A DNA stretch of 30,628 nucleotides from a virus, in IMG/VR virus record IMGVR_UViG_3300005524_000016, positions 1 through 30,628 of that record, one strand, 5' to 3'. A model generated the notes under the pieces. It worked only from the letters and a program-made list of their open reading frames with translations, had not been told where the DNA came from and did not search any database. The position numbers and the translations under genes were made by a program. Below, in pieces: positions 7,439 to 16,000 of the stretch; position 1 is the stretch's first letter; every line of letters starts with the position of its first letter.

Positions 7439-9040
7439 TCAAACACCGAGGTACTTATTCGCCTGCTCGGCCAAAAGCTTGCGACGCTGGGCCAAAAACT
7501 CCTTATAGCGCGATACACGCCATAGATCGTGATTCAGCGGAATACACTGCTTCTCCAACTCAGATTCTGGGACGTTTAGCCGATCAAGATATGTGGCCGG
7601 TTCTTCGGTGGATACATTCAAATTCGTCCTTGCACTGAGCACCGCATAGTTCGCGAACGTATTTATGTCAGCGGGCCGAAGCTCCTTCCGCTTGTTCAGC
7701 AGAGCTCTTGGAAAGAAATGATGAACCTGAAGTGGCGCGCCATGCCCGATCACCGTCCCATCCAGCGGGCTGTCGGTATTTTGCCAGTCCTTCGCGCTAC
7801 AGTCCCGGAGCATCGAAAGGAACAACGACATGATGGGACCGCTCAAGCGGCCTGTCTCGAAATCGTCTGCGCGCAAACGTCGAAGGGAGCGTTTAGTGGC
7901 GGTCCATAGATGATTTACGGACGGCGCACTTTCAATTGATCGGAGAACCTTGTCGAGTTGCGTCTCGACCGATCCACTGAAGTATCCATGTACGGAAGCA
8001 AGAAGCAGCCATCTTCGCGCTAAACGCCTGTCTTCGATGGACCAGTTATTGCCGTGTGCGAGAACGACGACCAAGGGAATCAGGGAATTGAAAGATGGAA
8101 TAAGCGAAGCAGATGTCCATCGCACGGTGCCTGTAAGAAATTCGACAAGCTTGCCAATGGCGCGTTCAGTCCGCTCCCATGACTTCCTGATCTCGCTCGG
8201 CTTGGCTGTTTCCCAGAATTGCTCGGGGTCCGGAATCCGAAACCGGCCTGAATGTACCGCTAGTAAGCACTGGACAAGGAATGGCATTGTGAACCGGAAA
8301 TCCTGCCAACGGGTTTGCGCCTGACGGACCTCCTTCGAGACCAACCCAGGAACGTGGATCGCAAGTTCAGCGATGCTGAGATCGCTACGTCGGAGCTTTC
8401 GGCCGGTCGAGTTAAATCGAATAAAGAGCTCCGTAGCGAGTTTATAGTCGTCCGTTTCGAACTCAGTGACGCCGACCAAATAGTCCCGGATTCGGGTCAA
8501 GGCCGATATGTCTTGTCGAATAATTTCTTCGTGTTCGGGCTTGAACCGCTCGCTGGCTTTGATGGCGTTCAGCCGCTCGGTGAGACTGAAGTCCTCTGAG
8601 AGGACTTCCGCCACCGGGATGCGCCAAGGGTCATCTCGTTCGTTCTTGCCGCGCCAGTAAAATGTTTCGTCGCCGTCAGCCTCCCTCTGCGGCCAAACAT
8701 AGAACATCAACGGGTACTCTTCGTCTCCATCCCGAAGGTGGGCGAGAGCTGTCAATCGTTGTTGTCCGTCAAGCAAGTACCCGTAAAAGCCATCAAGGCG
8801 GACGCCGCGTTTGAGCCGCTTCTTATCAAATGCCTTCGCATCAACGGCGGTTGTGGCCTTCCAGACTAACATGTGCCCGATGGGTAATCCCCGGTACAGG
8901 GAATCGATCAGGAGTTTGATCGCCTTTCTGGTCCAGACGAAGTCTCGCTGTATCTCTGGAAGAACCAATTGCTGTCGATCCACCAGCTCAAGGAGCTTCC
9001 CAATGGATCTCGTGACATTGCTCACACTCGATGTTGGCAT
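7439..9040 (-). CDS. DUF262 / HNH-type (GmrSD-like) restriction protein
   Basis: This 533-aa leftward gene stands alone between head-tail genes of the opposite strand. The N-terminal DUF262 domain shows all its signatures: LVLPEIQRDFVW (25-36), a GLPIGHMLVWK segment, DGQQRLTAL (91-99) and LFIRFNSTGRKLRRSDL (205-221). The C-terminal part has VHHFFPRALLNKRK (439-452) and then NTFANYAVLSARTNLN, which is the DUF1524-like HNH nuclease pattern. In GmrSD this pair makes a nucleotide-dependent type IV endonuclease that attacks modified phage DNA; SspE is a related effector. The start at 9040 has AGGA six bases upstream. Base composition is visibly less GC-rich than the flanking phage genes, which suggests recent acquisition. 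A role in blocking other phages is inferred. Confidence 0.9.
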   Translation of the reverse strand: MPTSSVSNVTRSIGKLLELVDRQQLVLPEIQRDFVWTRKAIKLLIDSLYRGLPIGHMLVWKATTAVDAKAFDKKRLKRGVRLDGFYGYLLDGQQRLTALAHLRDGDEEYPLMFYVWPQREADGDETFYWRGKNERDDPWRIPVAEVLSEDFSLTERLNAIKASERFKPEHEEIIRQDISALTRIRDYLVGVTEFETDDYKLATELFIRFNSTGRKLRRSDLSIAELAIHVPGLVSKEVRQAQTRWQDFRFTMPFLVQCLLAVHSGRFRIPDPEQFWETAKPSEIRKSWERTERAIGKLVEFLTGTVRWTSASLIPSFNSLIPLVVVLAHGNNWSIEDRRLARRWLLLASVHGYFSGSVETQLDKVLRSIESAPSVNHLWTATKRSLRRLRADDFETGRLSGPIMSLFLSMLRDCSAKDWQNTDSPLDGTVIGHGAPLQVHHFFPRALLNKRKELRPADINTFANYAVLSARTNLNVSTEEPATYLDRLNVPESELEKQCIPLNHDLWRVSRYKEFLAQRRKLLAEQANKYLGV

Positions 9041-9262
9041 CTACGATCCTGCACGTTGACGAGCGGCGCCCTTGCTCGCGCCACTCTCTGAAGCCGGCCG
9101 GGTTGCTATTAACGCCAAAAGCGCCCCTACGCAGCTCTATTCATTGCACAATTCCAAATGATGGGGAACTTGGCTTCTCACGGATGAGGCATCAGTAGCT
9201 CAAGGCTGCGCCGCTTGCTGAACGCGCATCCTGCCAGTCTAGGGGGCCTTGAAGGATCAGTC
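9041..9262. other. Right flank of the DUF262 insertion, no gene seen
   Basis: This 222-base stretch separates the start of the leftward DUF262 gene from the ribosome-binding site (AAGGA at 9252-9256) of the next tail gene. It should hold the promoter of the DUF262 gene, but I could not find a pair of boxes good enough to name. Its composition shifts from mixed to GC-rich near 9200, which may mark the insertion edge. Confidence 0.4.
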
Positions 9263-9904
9263 ATGCGCTTTAGCTTCAAGGCCGACGATCTTAGCGCCGT
9301 CCTCAAGCGCGCCTATGATGACGGCGAGCGCGCCGTTTCCGAAGCCATGAATGAGGTGCAAGCAGGCCTTCGGGACGAGCTTCGCGGCCAAGTGGTTTCC
9401 GCGGGAATGGGCCAGCGGCTCGCCAAGACTTGGCGCGGCAAGCGGTTCCCCGAAAGCGGTGCGAGCATCAATTCAGTGGCCTACGTCTGGTCGCGCGCTC
9501 CCGACATCGTGGACGCGTTCGAGCGCGGCGTTCCGATCGTCGCGAGGAACAGACGCTTCCTTGCGGTGCCGACGCGCGACGCGGGCGTGAGCCACACGAC
9601 GGTCAAGAACAAGCGGCTGACGCCCGCGATCTGGGAGGCCGAAACCGGCGTGAAGCTCAGGTTCGTTCCCCGCGGCGGGCACGCGCTGCTCGTGACCGAT
9701 GCCCACTACGCCCGCCAACCCGCGCGGTGGAGGCGCCGCAAGTCGTTCAAGCCGATCCGAACGCCTTTGACCGGCAGTCGTAAGGTGCTCGTGATCTTCG
9801 TCCTGGTCCCGATGGTCAATCCCGGCACGCGGCTCGATGTCGAAGGCGCCGGCAATCGCTGGGCCGATCGCGTCGCCAGCATCATCGCGTCTCATTGGAG
9901 ATAG
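9263..9904 (+). CDS. DUF6441 family phage protein (neck / tail completion region)
   Basis: This 213-aa protein starts MRFSFKADDLSAVLKRAYDD and contains GLRDELRGQVVSAGMGQRLAKTWRG, then PAIWEAETGVKLRFVPRGGHALLV and a basic ARQPARWRRRKSFKPIRTP stretch. I recognise it as the DUF6441 family, found at this place in Rhizobiales prophages and gene-transfer-agent relatives. By position it may be the equivalent of a gpZ-like or tail-completion protein that joins the tail tube to the neck. The ATG at 9263 is preferred to one further upstream because AAGGA lies six bases before it. It is separated from its expected upstream partner only by the DUF262 insertion. Confidence 0.8.
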   Translation: MRFSFKADDLSAVLKRAYDDGERAVSEAMNEVQAGLRDELRGQVVSAGMGQRLAKTWRGKRFPESGASINSVAYVWSRAPDIVDAFERGVPIVARNRRFLAVPTRDAGVSHTTVKNKRLTPAIWEAETGVKLRFVPRGGHALLVTDAHYARQPARWRRRKSFKPIRTPLTGSRKVLVIFVLVPMVNPGTRLDVEGAGNRWADRVASIIASHWR

Positions 9905-9907
9905 GTC

Positions 9908-10342
9908 GTGGCGAGCAAGCGCGAGCAGGTGCTTGAAGCGATCAAGGCACTTGTCGCTTCCGCTTTGCCCTCCGCCGAGGTGAAGCGCAATCTCGACAAG
10001 CCGGAGCGCATTCCGCCGGGCGGCCTGGTGATCGTCCGCGACGGCGATCCCGGCGAGCCGGAGATCCTCCTTTCGCCGCTGACCTACATTTACGAGCACC
10101 GCGTTCCGATAGAAATTGCGGCGTTCGCCTCGGCCTCGCTGACGCGCGAGCAGGCGCTCGATCAGATGCTTGCCGCGATCGGGGAAGCCGTCGCCGCCGC
10201 CCGGACCCTCGGCGGCCTATGTGAATTCCTCGAGACGGAAGCGCCGACTTCCGACGACCTGGAAACGGCCGGCGCGATCTCCGGCCGGTGGGCGGACGCA
10301 GCGATCATCGCCAGCTACGCCACCGCCAATCCACTTACCTGA
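9908..10342 (+). CDS. Probable tail terminator protein (often mislabelled acyl-CoA transferase)
   Basis: This 144-aa protein starts at a GTG three bases after the DUF6441 stop. It contains RIPPGGLVIVRDGDPGEPE, then LSPLTYIYEHRVPIEIAAFA, an alternation of strands and helices, and a last strand ADAAIIASYAT. I recall close relatives in Rhizobiales prophages carrying the name 'acyl-CoA transferase', which nothing in this short sequence supports. Its size, fold pattern and position just before the tail tube gene fit a lambda gpU-like tail terminator that caps the tube at the head-proximal end. The function is inferred from order. Confidence 0.72.
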   Translation: MASKREQVLEAIKALVASALPSAEVKRNLDKPERIPPGGLVIVRDGDPGEPEILLSPLTYIYEHRVPIEIAAFASASLTREQALDQMLAAIGEAVAAARTLGGLCEFLETEAPTSDDLETAGAISGRWADAAIIASYATANPLT

Positions 10343-10363
10343 ACGACAATCAAGGAGGCTTCC

Positions 10364-11650
10364 ATGGCCCGCGCTCGCGGCGCCAATGCCGTCATGGCAT
10401 TGGCGTTCGAATCCTCTTACGGCACGCCGCCCGGCTCGGGCTTCAAGAAGGTGCCGTTCGTCTCTGCCGCCCTCGGCGAGCAGCAGAACCTGATCGAAAG
10501 CGATCTCCTCGGCTACGGCCGCGATCCTCAAGCCCCCGCGCGCGACGTGATCAACAACGACGGTGATGTCGTCGTCCCGCTCGATCTGAGGAATTTCGGC
10601 TACTGGCTCAAGCTTCTCTTCGGCACGCCCACCACCAGCCAGGGCCTCGCTGCATCGGGCAGCTTCACCTTCGACGGCCAGCCGGCGAACAACAGCACGA
10701 TCTCCATCGGCGGCGCCGACTGGACCTTCGTTTCGAGCGCTCCCGTCGGCGACGAAAGCCTGATCGGCGCCACGCTGCAAGAGACGCTTGCGAATGCGGT
10801 GGTCGGCCTCAACAGAAGCGCCACGGCCGCGCTCGCGGCGCAATCCTATTCGCTCAATCTAGCCGGCAACGCGATCCTCGTCACGTCCGACACGATCGGC
10901 ATGGCCGGAAACAGCGTCACGCTCGATGCCTCGACGACGCCGGACTCCAATGCGACGGCCTCGGGCGCCACGCTCGCCGGCGGCTCCGCTTCGGGGCCTT
11001 ACAATCACGTGTTCACGTCCGGCGCGCTGTCGCTGCCGTCGGCCTCGATCGAAGTCGGCATGCCCGATGTGCCGAGCTACGGAATGAATTTCGGGGCTAT
11101 GGCCGACAAGCTGTCGATCCAGCTGCAACGCTCGGGGTTGCTCAACGGGACCGTCAGCGTCATCGCGCAGGGCGAGACGCGGGGCGGCGCCTCGGGCGCG
11201 GGCTCGCCGACCGAGCAGGTCATCGAGCGATTCACGCAATTCACCGGTCAAATCCGACGTGACGGCGTGCCGCTCGGTAACGTCGTCTCGGGCGCGTTCA
11301 CCTATGCGAACAATCTCGACAAGGTAGAAGTGATCCGGCCCGACGGGCGTATCGCCGGCGCCGATCCCGCGATGCTGGCCGTCACGGGACAGATCGGCGT
11401 GCGCTTCGCCGACACTTCCCTCCTTGATCTCGCCGTCGCGGGCACGCCGATCGAATTGATCTTCGAGTGGTCGATCGCCGCCGGGAAGCTCCTGCGGTTT
11501 GCCGTTCACAATGTGAACCTGCCGAAGCCGAAGCTTCCGATCACCGGCCCGGCCGGCGTTCAAGCGACCTTCGATTGGCAGGCGTCGGAGCATCCGGCGC
11601 TTGCGAAGACGTGCACCGCACTGCTCGTCAACGACGTGGCCGCGTATTGA
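10364..11650 (+). CDS. Major tail tube protein with an inserted domain
   Basis: This 428-aa protein forms the tail tube. The outer parts are typical: an N-terminal half with ESDLLGYGRDPQAPARDVI and VVPLDLRNFGYWLKLLFG, and from residue 212 PYNHVFTSGALSLPSASIE and GMNFGAMADKLSIQLQRSG, ending GVQATFDWQASEHPALAKTC. Between them, at about 95-211, sits an extra segment with FTFDGQPANNSTISIGG and AGNSVTLDASTTPDSNATAS. That pattern recurs in unrelated phage structural proteins as a surface module. Without it the protein would be close to the roughly 310 aa I expect for the family. The start has a strong AAGGAGG site. The gene is followed at once by the leftward antitoxin. Confidence 0.9.
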   Translation: MARARGANAVMALAFESSYGTPPGSGFKKVPFVSAALGEQQNLIESDLLGYGRDPQAPARDVINNDGDVVVPLDLRNFGYWLKLLFGTPTTSQGLAASGSFTFDGQPANNSTISIGGADWTFVSSAPVGDESLIGATLQETLANAVVGLNRSATAALAAQSYSLNLAGNAILVTSDTIGMAGNSVTLDASTTPDSNATASGATLAGGSASGPYNHVFTSGALSLPSASIEVGMPDVPSYGMNFGAMADKLSIQLQRSGLLNGTVSVIAQGETRGGASGAGSPTEQVIERFTQFTGQIRRDGVPLGNVVSGAFTYANNLDKVEVIRPDGRIAGADPAMLAVTGQIGVRFADTSLLDLAVAGTPIELIFEWSIAAGKLLRFAVHNVNLPKPKLPITGPAGVQATFDWQASEHPALAKTCTALLVNDVAAY

Positions 11651-12001
11651 TCACGCCGCGCGGGCGGCGGCGAGCGCCGCAAGCGTGCCTTCGGGATCGC
11701 GCGCAACGAGGATCAAGAGCGATCGCGCCGCCGGATCGATCCCGTTGCGGCCTTGTTCCCAGTTCCGCAGCGTCGCGACGGGAATGCCGAGCGCGTCGGC
11801 GAATTGCTCTTGCGTCATGCCGAGGCGGCGCCGCAGGTTCTTGGGCGCGATCAGCATGTCGAGCGTCAGTTCAGGCGCCGTGTCCGGGTCTTCCGCGATC
11901 TGGCGGGCAATATCCTCGTCGGTCGTCGCCTCGATTTTGGCGCGGTCGATCGCGGGCTTCGTCGCCCGTATCTCGTCTAGCGCTTTGCGAACAATCGCCA
12001 C
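11651..12001 (-). CDS. BrnA-like antitoxin with helix-turn-helix domain
   Basis: This 116-aa leftward protein is the likely antitoxin for the overlapping BrnT. The start is a GTG at 12001, supported by AAGGAG eight bases upstream; reading further upstream runs back through the toxin in another frame. The first part has ATTDEDIARQIAEDPDTAPEL, which matches the N-terminal linker typical of BrnA antitoxins. Instead of the usual ribbon-helix-helix end it has an XRE-type helix-turn-helix, LRRRLGMTQEQFADALGIP and TLRNWEQGRNGID. It should neutralise BrnT and repress the operon by binding the palindromes upstream of brnT. It overlaps the toxin gene by 25 bases, so the two are probably co-translated, toxin first. 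Confidence 0.88.
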   Translation of the reverse strand: MAIVRKALDEIRATKPAIDRAKIEATTDEDIARQIAEDPDTAPELTLDMLIAPKNLRRRLGMTQEQFADALGIPVATLRNWEQGRNGIDPAARSLLILVARDPEGTLAALAAARAA

Positions 12002-12252
12002 GTCTCGCGCTCCTTTCGGTTTGCCGGCCGAGCCGAGATGATCCGGCGCACCCCGCTGCGGTCGGTGTAGACCACAACGAGCACCATGCCATCGACTTCG
12101 CCAATGGCGATGATGCGCTCCTCGCCGTAGTCGCGCCGCTCGTCGGGCGTGGTCTGAACCGGCGCCTCGAAGATGCGGGCGGCCGCGGCGAAATCCACCC
12201 CGCGCTCCCTTCGGGTCCACTCGCTCTTGGCTTCGTCCCACTCGAATTCCAT
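11977..12252 (-). CDS. brnT: BrnT family toxin (ribonuclease)
   Basis: This protein of 91 aa from the second ATG matches the BrnT family (DUF497), RelE-fold ribonucleases that block translation under stress. It shows the family opening MEFEWDEAK, a RGVDFAAAARIFEAP stretch, RRDYGEERIIAIGEVDGMVL, and the catalytic-region end RIISARPANRKERETW. An upstream in-frame ATG at 12258 would add two residues, but it lies inside the predicted -10 box, so the message probably begins at or near the ATG at 12252 without a leader. The toxin gene comes before the antitoxin, as in known brnTA operons. The pair sits leftward between tail genes, which suggests a moron that helps keep the prophage. Confidence 0.9.
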   Translation of the reverse strand: MEFEWDEAKSEWTRRERGVDFAAAARIFEAPVQTTPDERRDYGEERIIAIGEVDGMVLVVVYTDRSGVRRIISARPANRKERETWRLFAKR

Positions 12253-12256
12253 CGCC

Positions 12257-12284
12257 ATTCTACGCGAATCGCGTAGTCCGTCAA
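12257..12284 (-). promoter_or_regulatory. Predicted promoter of the brnT-antitoxin operon
   Basis: On the minus strand, TTGACG at 12284-12279 and TAGAAT at 12262-12257 are separated by 16 bases; each matches the sigma-70 consensus at five of six positions. The -10 box covers the first candidate ATG of brnT, so transcription would begin about 12250-12252, at the second ATG. One palindrome lies in the spacer and -10 box and another just upstream of the -35 box. Confidence 0.7.
12260..12276. promoter_or_regulatory. Operator palindrome 1 of brnT operon
   Basis: CTACGCG and CGCGTAG form a perfect seven-base inverted repeat around AAT. It overlaps the spacer and the -10 box, where a bound antitoxin would block RNA polymerase. 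It resembles the second palindrome, which also has a GCG-rich core and a three-base spacer. Confidence 0.65.
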
Positions 12285-12289
12285 AGCAA

Positions 12290-12310
12290 AACTGCGCGAT
12301 CCGCGCAGTT
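12290..12310. promoter_or_regulatory. Operator palindrome 2 of brnT operon
   Basis: AACTGCGCG and CGCGCAGTT form a perfect nine-base inverted repeat around ATC. Its centre is 32 bases, about three helical turns, from that of palindrome 1, so two dimers could sit on the same face of the DNA. It lies upstream of the -35 box. Confidence 0.65.
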
Positions 12311-12338
12311 CCGAATCCTGCCCGGAGGTCACTCTAAC

Positions 12339-12779
12339 ATGCTGAAGCTGCACCCGAATCGACCCGATCCCTATTGGCTCGATCTCCTTCCCGGCGTCCG
12401 GATCAAGGTCCGGCCGATCAGCGTCGCGGCGATCATCGGCGCACGGCAGGCCGCTGCAGAGGCGATGAAGACTCAGGACGGCCAAGAAATCTTCGTCGGC
12501 AGTGCGGCCTTCACGCGCAGCATCGCACGCTGGGGAATCACCGAATGGGAAGGCGTGGGCGACGCGGACGGCACGCCGCTCTCGCCGAGCCCGGAGAATA
12601 TCGATGCGCTGCTCGAACTCTGGCAGGCGTTCGATGCGATCGACCGGCTCTATATCGCGCCGGCGCTGATCCTGGCCGACGAAAAAAACGCATCCTCGCC
12701 CTCGCCGAATGGCATTTCGGCGGGGGCGAAGCCTACTGCGCCGCGTGCACGCAAACGTGCTCCGGCTGTCCGTACCTAG
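12339..12779 (+). CDS. Tail assembly chaperone, short form (gpG-like)
   Basis: This 146-aa protein is the zero-frame product of the chaperone gene. It begins MLKLHPNRPDPYWLDLLPGV and carries RIKVRPISVAAIIGARQAA, ending in a polar tail after the slippery site. Chaperones of this kind coat the tape measure while the tail tube is assembled around it. The gene stands between tail tube and tape measure, as G does in lambda. GGAGG at 12324-12328 lies ten bases before the ATG. After the shift site at 12683-12689 the zero frame runs about 30 residues to a TAG with a low-complexity composition, as expected when the biologically conserved sequence continues in the other frame. Confidence 0.85.
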   Translation: MLKLHPNRPDPYWLDLLPGVRIKVRPISVAAIIGARQAAAEAMKTQDGQEIFVGSAAFTRSIARWGITEWEGVGDADGTPLSPSPENIDALLELWQAFDAIDRLYIAPALILADEKNASSPSPNGISAGAKPTAPRARKRAPAVRT

Positions 12780-13000
12780 AACACGCGCCGCAGACCGACG
12801 ACGGCAAGGCGGCCTGGGAGGTCTTCCGTCGCTCCGCCGGACAAGTCCGCGCGGTGATGGGCGGCGTCTACGGCCTCGATTTCGGAGCCGTGCTTCTCCT
12901 CGCCGATGCCATGGGCGCGCTCAACCCGGTCCTTGTGGATGCGCTCCCCGAAATCGAGCCGCTCTTCGTGCGCGCCTACGCCAGGGGCAATGAACCTTGA
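12339..13000 (+). CDS. Tail assembly chaperone, long frameshift product (gpGT-like)
   Basis: A -1 shift at the slippery heptamer joins the zero frame (12339-12689) to the frame that ends with TGA at 12998-13000, with base 12689 read twice, giving 220 aa. The joint reads ADEKKRILALAEWHFGG. The downstream part has a four-cysteine segment, EAYCAACTQTCSGCPYLEHA, and then a conserved helical end (GKAAWEVFRRSAGQVRAVMG, ALPEIEPLFV). Nothing with a good start codon or ribosome-binding site begins in this second frame near the junction, so it depends on the shift. In lambda the T part binds the tail tube protein while G binds the tape measure. The stop overlaps the tape measure TTG start. Confidence 0.82.
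12683..12729 (+). promoter_or_regulatory. Programmed -1 ribosomal frameshift signal (heptamer plus hairpin)
   Basis: The heptamer A AAA AAC at 12683-12689 is in the correct phase (GAA AAA AAC). After a six-base spacer, bases 12696-12709 pair with 12716-12729 in a 14-base-pair hairpin with one G-U pair and a six-base loop (TGGCAT). Heptamer type, spacing and stem all match the known signal for simultaneous -1 slippage. Confidence 0.88.
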
Positions 13001-16000
13001 CCGACCGCAACGTCTCGATCCGCATCGGCGTCACCGGAAAGGATGACGTCCGACGCGCGTTCGAAGAAGTCGGCAGGGCCGGTGAGGCAGCGTTCAACAA
13101 GACCGCAGCCGCCATCGATGCCGCCGGCGCGGCGACCGATCGCGAGACGCAACGTCTCCAGCGCCTGGCGCAGGCTGCGCGGCAGGCGGCGAGCGCCGAC
13201 GAGGCGCAGCGCAAGTTCAATGCTTTTATGGGCATCGGGACTTCGAGCGCCGGTTCCGCCCGCGAGTCGGCGCGGGTGTTCGAGGAAGCGGCGAAGGCGA
13301 CCGAAGATCTCGAAAGGCGGACCAGGGCGCTGCGCGCGCAGATCGATCCGCTCGGCGCCGCGCAGGCGAAGCTCAACGCCGAGATCGCGGAAGCGAACGC
13401 CCTCTTCAAGGCAGGCGCGATCTCGGCGCAGGAGCAGGCCGCCGCGCATCAGCTTGCGCGAAACCGCTTCGACGCCACGGCGAAGGCGCTCAAGGGCGTA
13501 GGCGACGGCTCGCAGCTTGCGAGCTATCAGATCGTCAATCTCGGCTATCAGCTGAACGATGTGGTCGTGGGCCTGGCGAGCGGGCAACGGCCGCTTACCG
13601 TGCTGGCGCAGCAAGGCACTCAGATCGCGCAGATTTTCGCCGGCTCCGGTATCGGCGTCGGCGGCGTCCTGAAGGAACTTGGCCGGACTGTGCTCGGGCT
13701 CGTTTCGCCGACAACCTTGCTGGTTGGCGGGCTTGCGGCCGTGGGCGGGACCGCGCTCTACGCCTACAACAGCTACATCACTGCGCAGAAGGAGCTTCAG
13801 GTCGCGACCGCCGGCGTCGGTCGCGCCGCGGGCGCCACCATCGACCAGCTCAATCGGATCGCCGACAACGCTTCGACGGCCGGGCGCATCTCGGTCGCCG
13901 CCGCCCGCGACATGGAGGTGGCCTTCCTCCGCACGGGTCGGATCGGGGTCGATCAATTCGGCGATCTGATCGCGGTCGCGAAAAACTACGCCGCGACCAC
14001 GGGCCAGGACATCGAGGCGGCGACCAAGGAGCTTGCCGAGGCCTTCGCCGATCCGGCCAAGGGCGTCGATCTCTTGAACGCGAAGGTTGGCGGCTATGAC
14101 GACCGGACGCGGCTTCTCATCAAGACGCTCGCGGCGCAGAATGATCTGACCGCCGCCCAAAAGGTCCTCTTCGACAATCTCAAGCCATCGCTGATCGATG
14201 CCGCCCAGACGACGACGGCGCTCGGCCGCGCGTGGGATTTCGTCGCCCGCAATGCTTCCAACGCAGTGGATGCAATCGGCCGCGCGATCGACCGAGCGAC
14301 CGATCCGACGCTGCAACAGCGGCTTGACGACCTCCTGAAGGAGCGCGCCAACGCCACCACGCTGGGCGGGCAGTATGTTCCCGGCGTGATGGGCATGCTG
14401 GCTTTCGTGCCGGCGCGCCCGCTTTCGGCCATCGACGCCGATATCGCGAGCGTCAAGCGGCAGATTGCCGAGATCGAGCGGAAGGCCGCCGATGCCAAGG
14501 CCGACGCCCTCGCCGCGCGTACCTCGACGCTCGCCGGCGAGGTCGCACGCAACGTCACGCCGGGCTTCAACGAGCTTCAGACGCTCAAAGAGCAGCAGGC
14601 GAAGCTCGCCGCGGCCCTGAACGATCCGCTCGCCCGGCAGAAGGTCGCCGACCTGAGGCAGGTCGAGGCCGCCTATGACGCGGTGACGCGCGCTGTCACG
14701 AGCTGGCTCGATCCCGCCGAAAGGGCCCGCCGCCTCGACGAGCTCGAAATCCAGGCGCTCAACGCCAAGACGCCGGCGCAGAAGGCGGCTATTGCCGAGG
14801 AGCGCCGGCGCCTCGAGCTCGCCGGCCAGGCGATCACGACTGGCACGGCGGAAGCCGAGATCACGCGCGCCGGCACGAAGGCGCGAGCCGAAGCAACGCA
14901 CGCCATCGCCGAGCAATCGCTCGCGCTGACGGTGAACGCGCGCGCTTCGCTTGATGTGGCGAACGCCTATCTCAAGGGCGCCGCCGCCGCTGAGGTCGCC
15001 GAAGCGAAGCGAAAGGCGCTGACCGAAGCGATCCGCAACGGCGTCGATGTCGAGATGCGGATGCGGCAAGTCCTTGCCGACAAGATCGCGCAGACCGCAG
15101 TCCAATCTGCGAAGTCGGCGAGCGACATCGCCGCCCAGGCCGCCGCGCAGAAGCGGCTCAACGACGCCATCGCCTCGGGTTCGCTCACCGTCGAACAGGC
15201 GCGCCGGCAAATGCAGGTCGAGCAGACGCTTCGGCCTCTGCTGGTCGCGCAATCGCTTGCGGAGGGCGAGGCAAAGGCCACGCTCACGCGGATTATCGAT
15301 GCGCTGCGCGCGGCCTATGGTCGCCTGAACTCCGAGGAGTCGCGCAACGCCGCGCTCGGTCAGATCGCGACGCAGAGGAGCCAGATCGAGCTCCTTCAAA
15401 AGCAGATCGAGCTCGTCGGCACGAACGAGTCGCTCGCCGCGATCGAGATCGCGCAGCTTCAGGCGAAGCAGCAGCTGATCCAGCAAGGCATCGATCTCGG
15501 CTCGAAGGAAGCGCAGGTCATCATCGCCAACGCCGGCGCGATCGAGCGTCTGAACCAGCAGCTTCAACTCGCGAAGGCATCGCAGCAAGAGCTCATCAGC
15601 CTCACCGACACGACGTTCAACCGATTCGCCGACCTGATCGCGCAAGGGAAGACGGACTGGAAGTCGTGGGCGGACGCCGGCCGCGCGGCGATCCTCGACA
15701 TCAACCGCGAACTCCTGAAGCTCGCGCTCCTCAATCCGCTCAAGAACCTTCTCTTCGGAACGAACCTGCCCACCATATCGTCGGTCGGCGGTCTCTTGGG
15801 ATCACTCCTCAGGGGGTTCGGTGTCGGACACGCCGGGGGCATGGCCGAACAACTTGCCGGCACCCGCACGGCGCCGTTGATGCTGTTCCGCTTCGCGCCG
15901 CGCCTGCACGAAGGCGCGTTCCTGTCTCCGGACGAAGTGCCGGCAATCCTCCAGCGCGGCGAACGCGTGCTCAATCGCGAGGAGACTAGGGCCTACAACC

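Noticed and set aside
9908-10342. Annotation as acyl-CoA transferase
   Set aside because: The protein is 144 aa with no transferase motif, and its place before the tail tube gene fits a tail terminator.
12976-15645. An 889-codon open frame on the minus strand
   Set aside because: It lies opposite the tape measure gene, is Arg/Leu-rich with no recognisable domain, and arises from GC-rich codon bias of the real gene.
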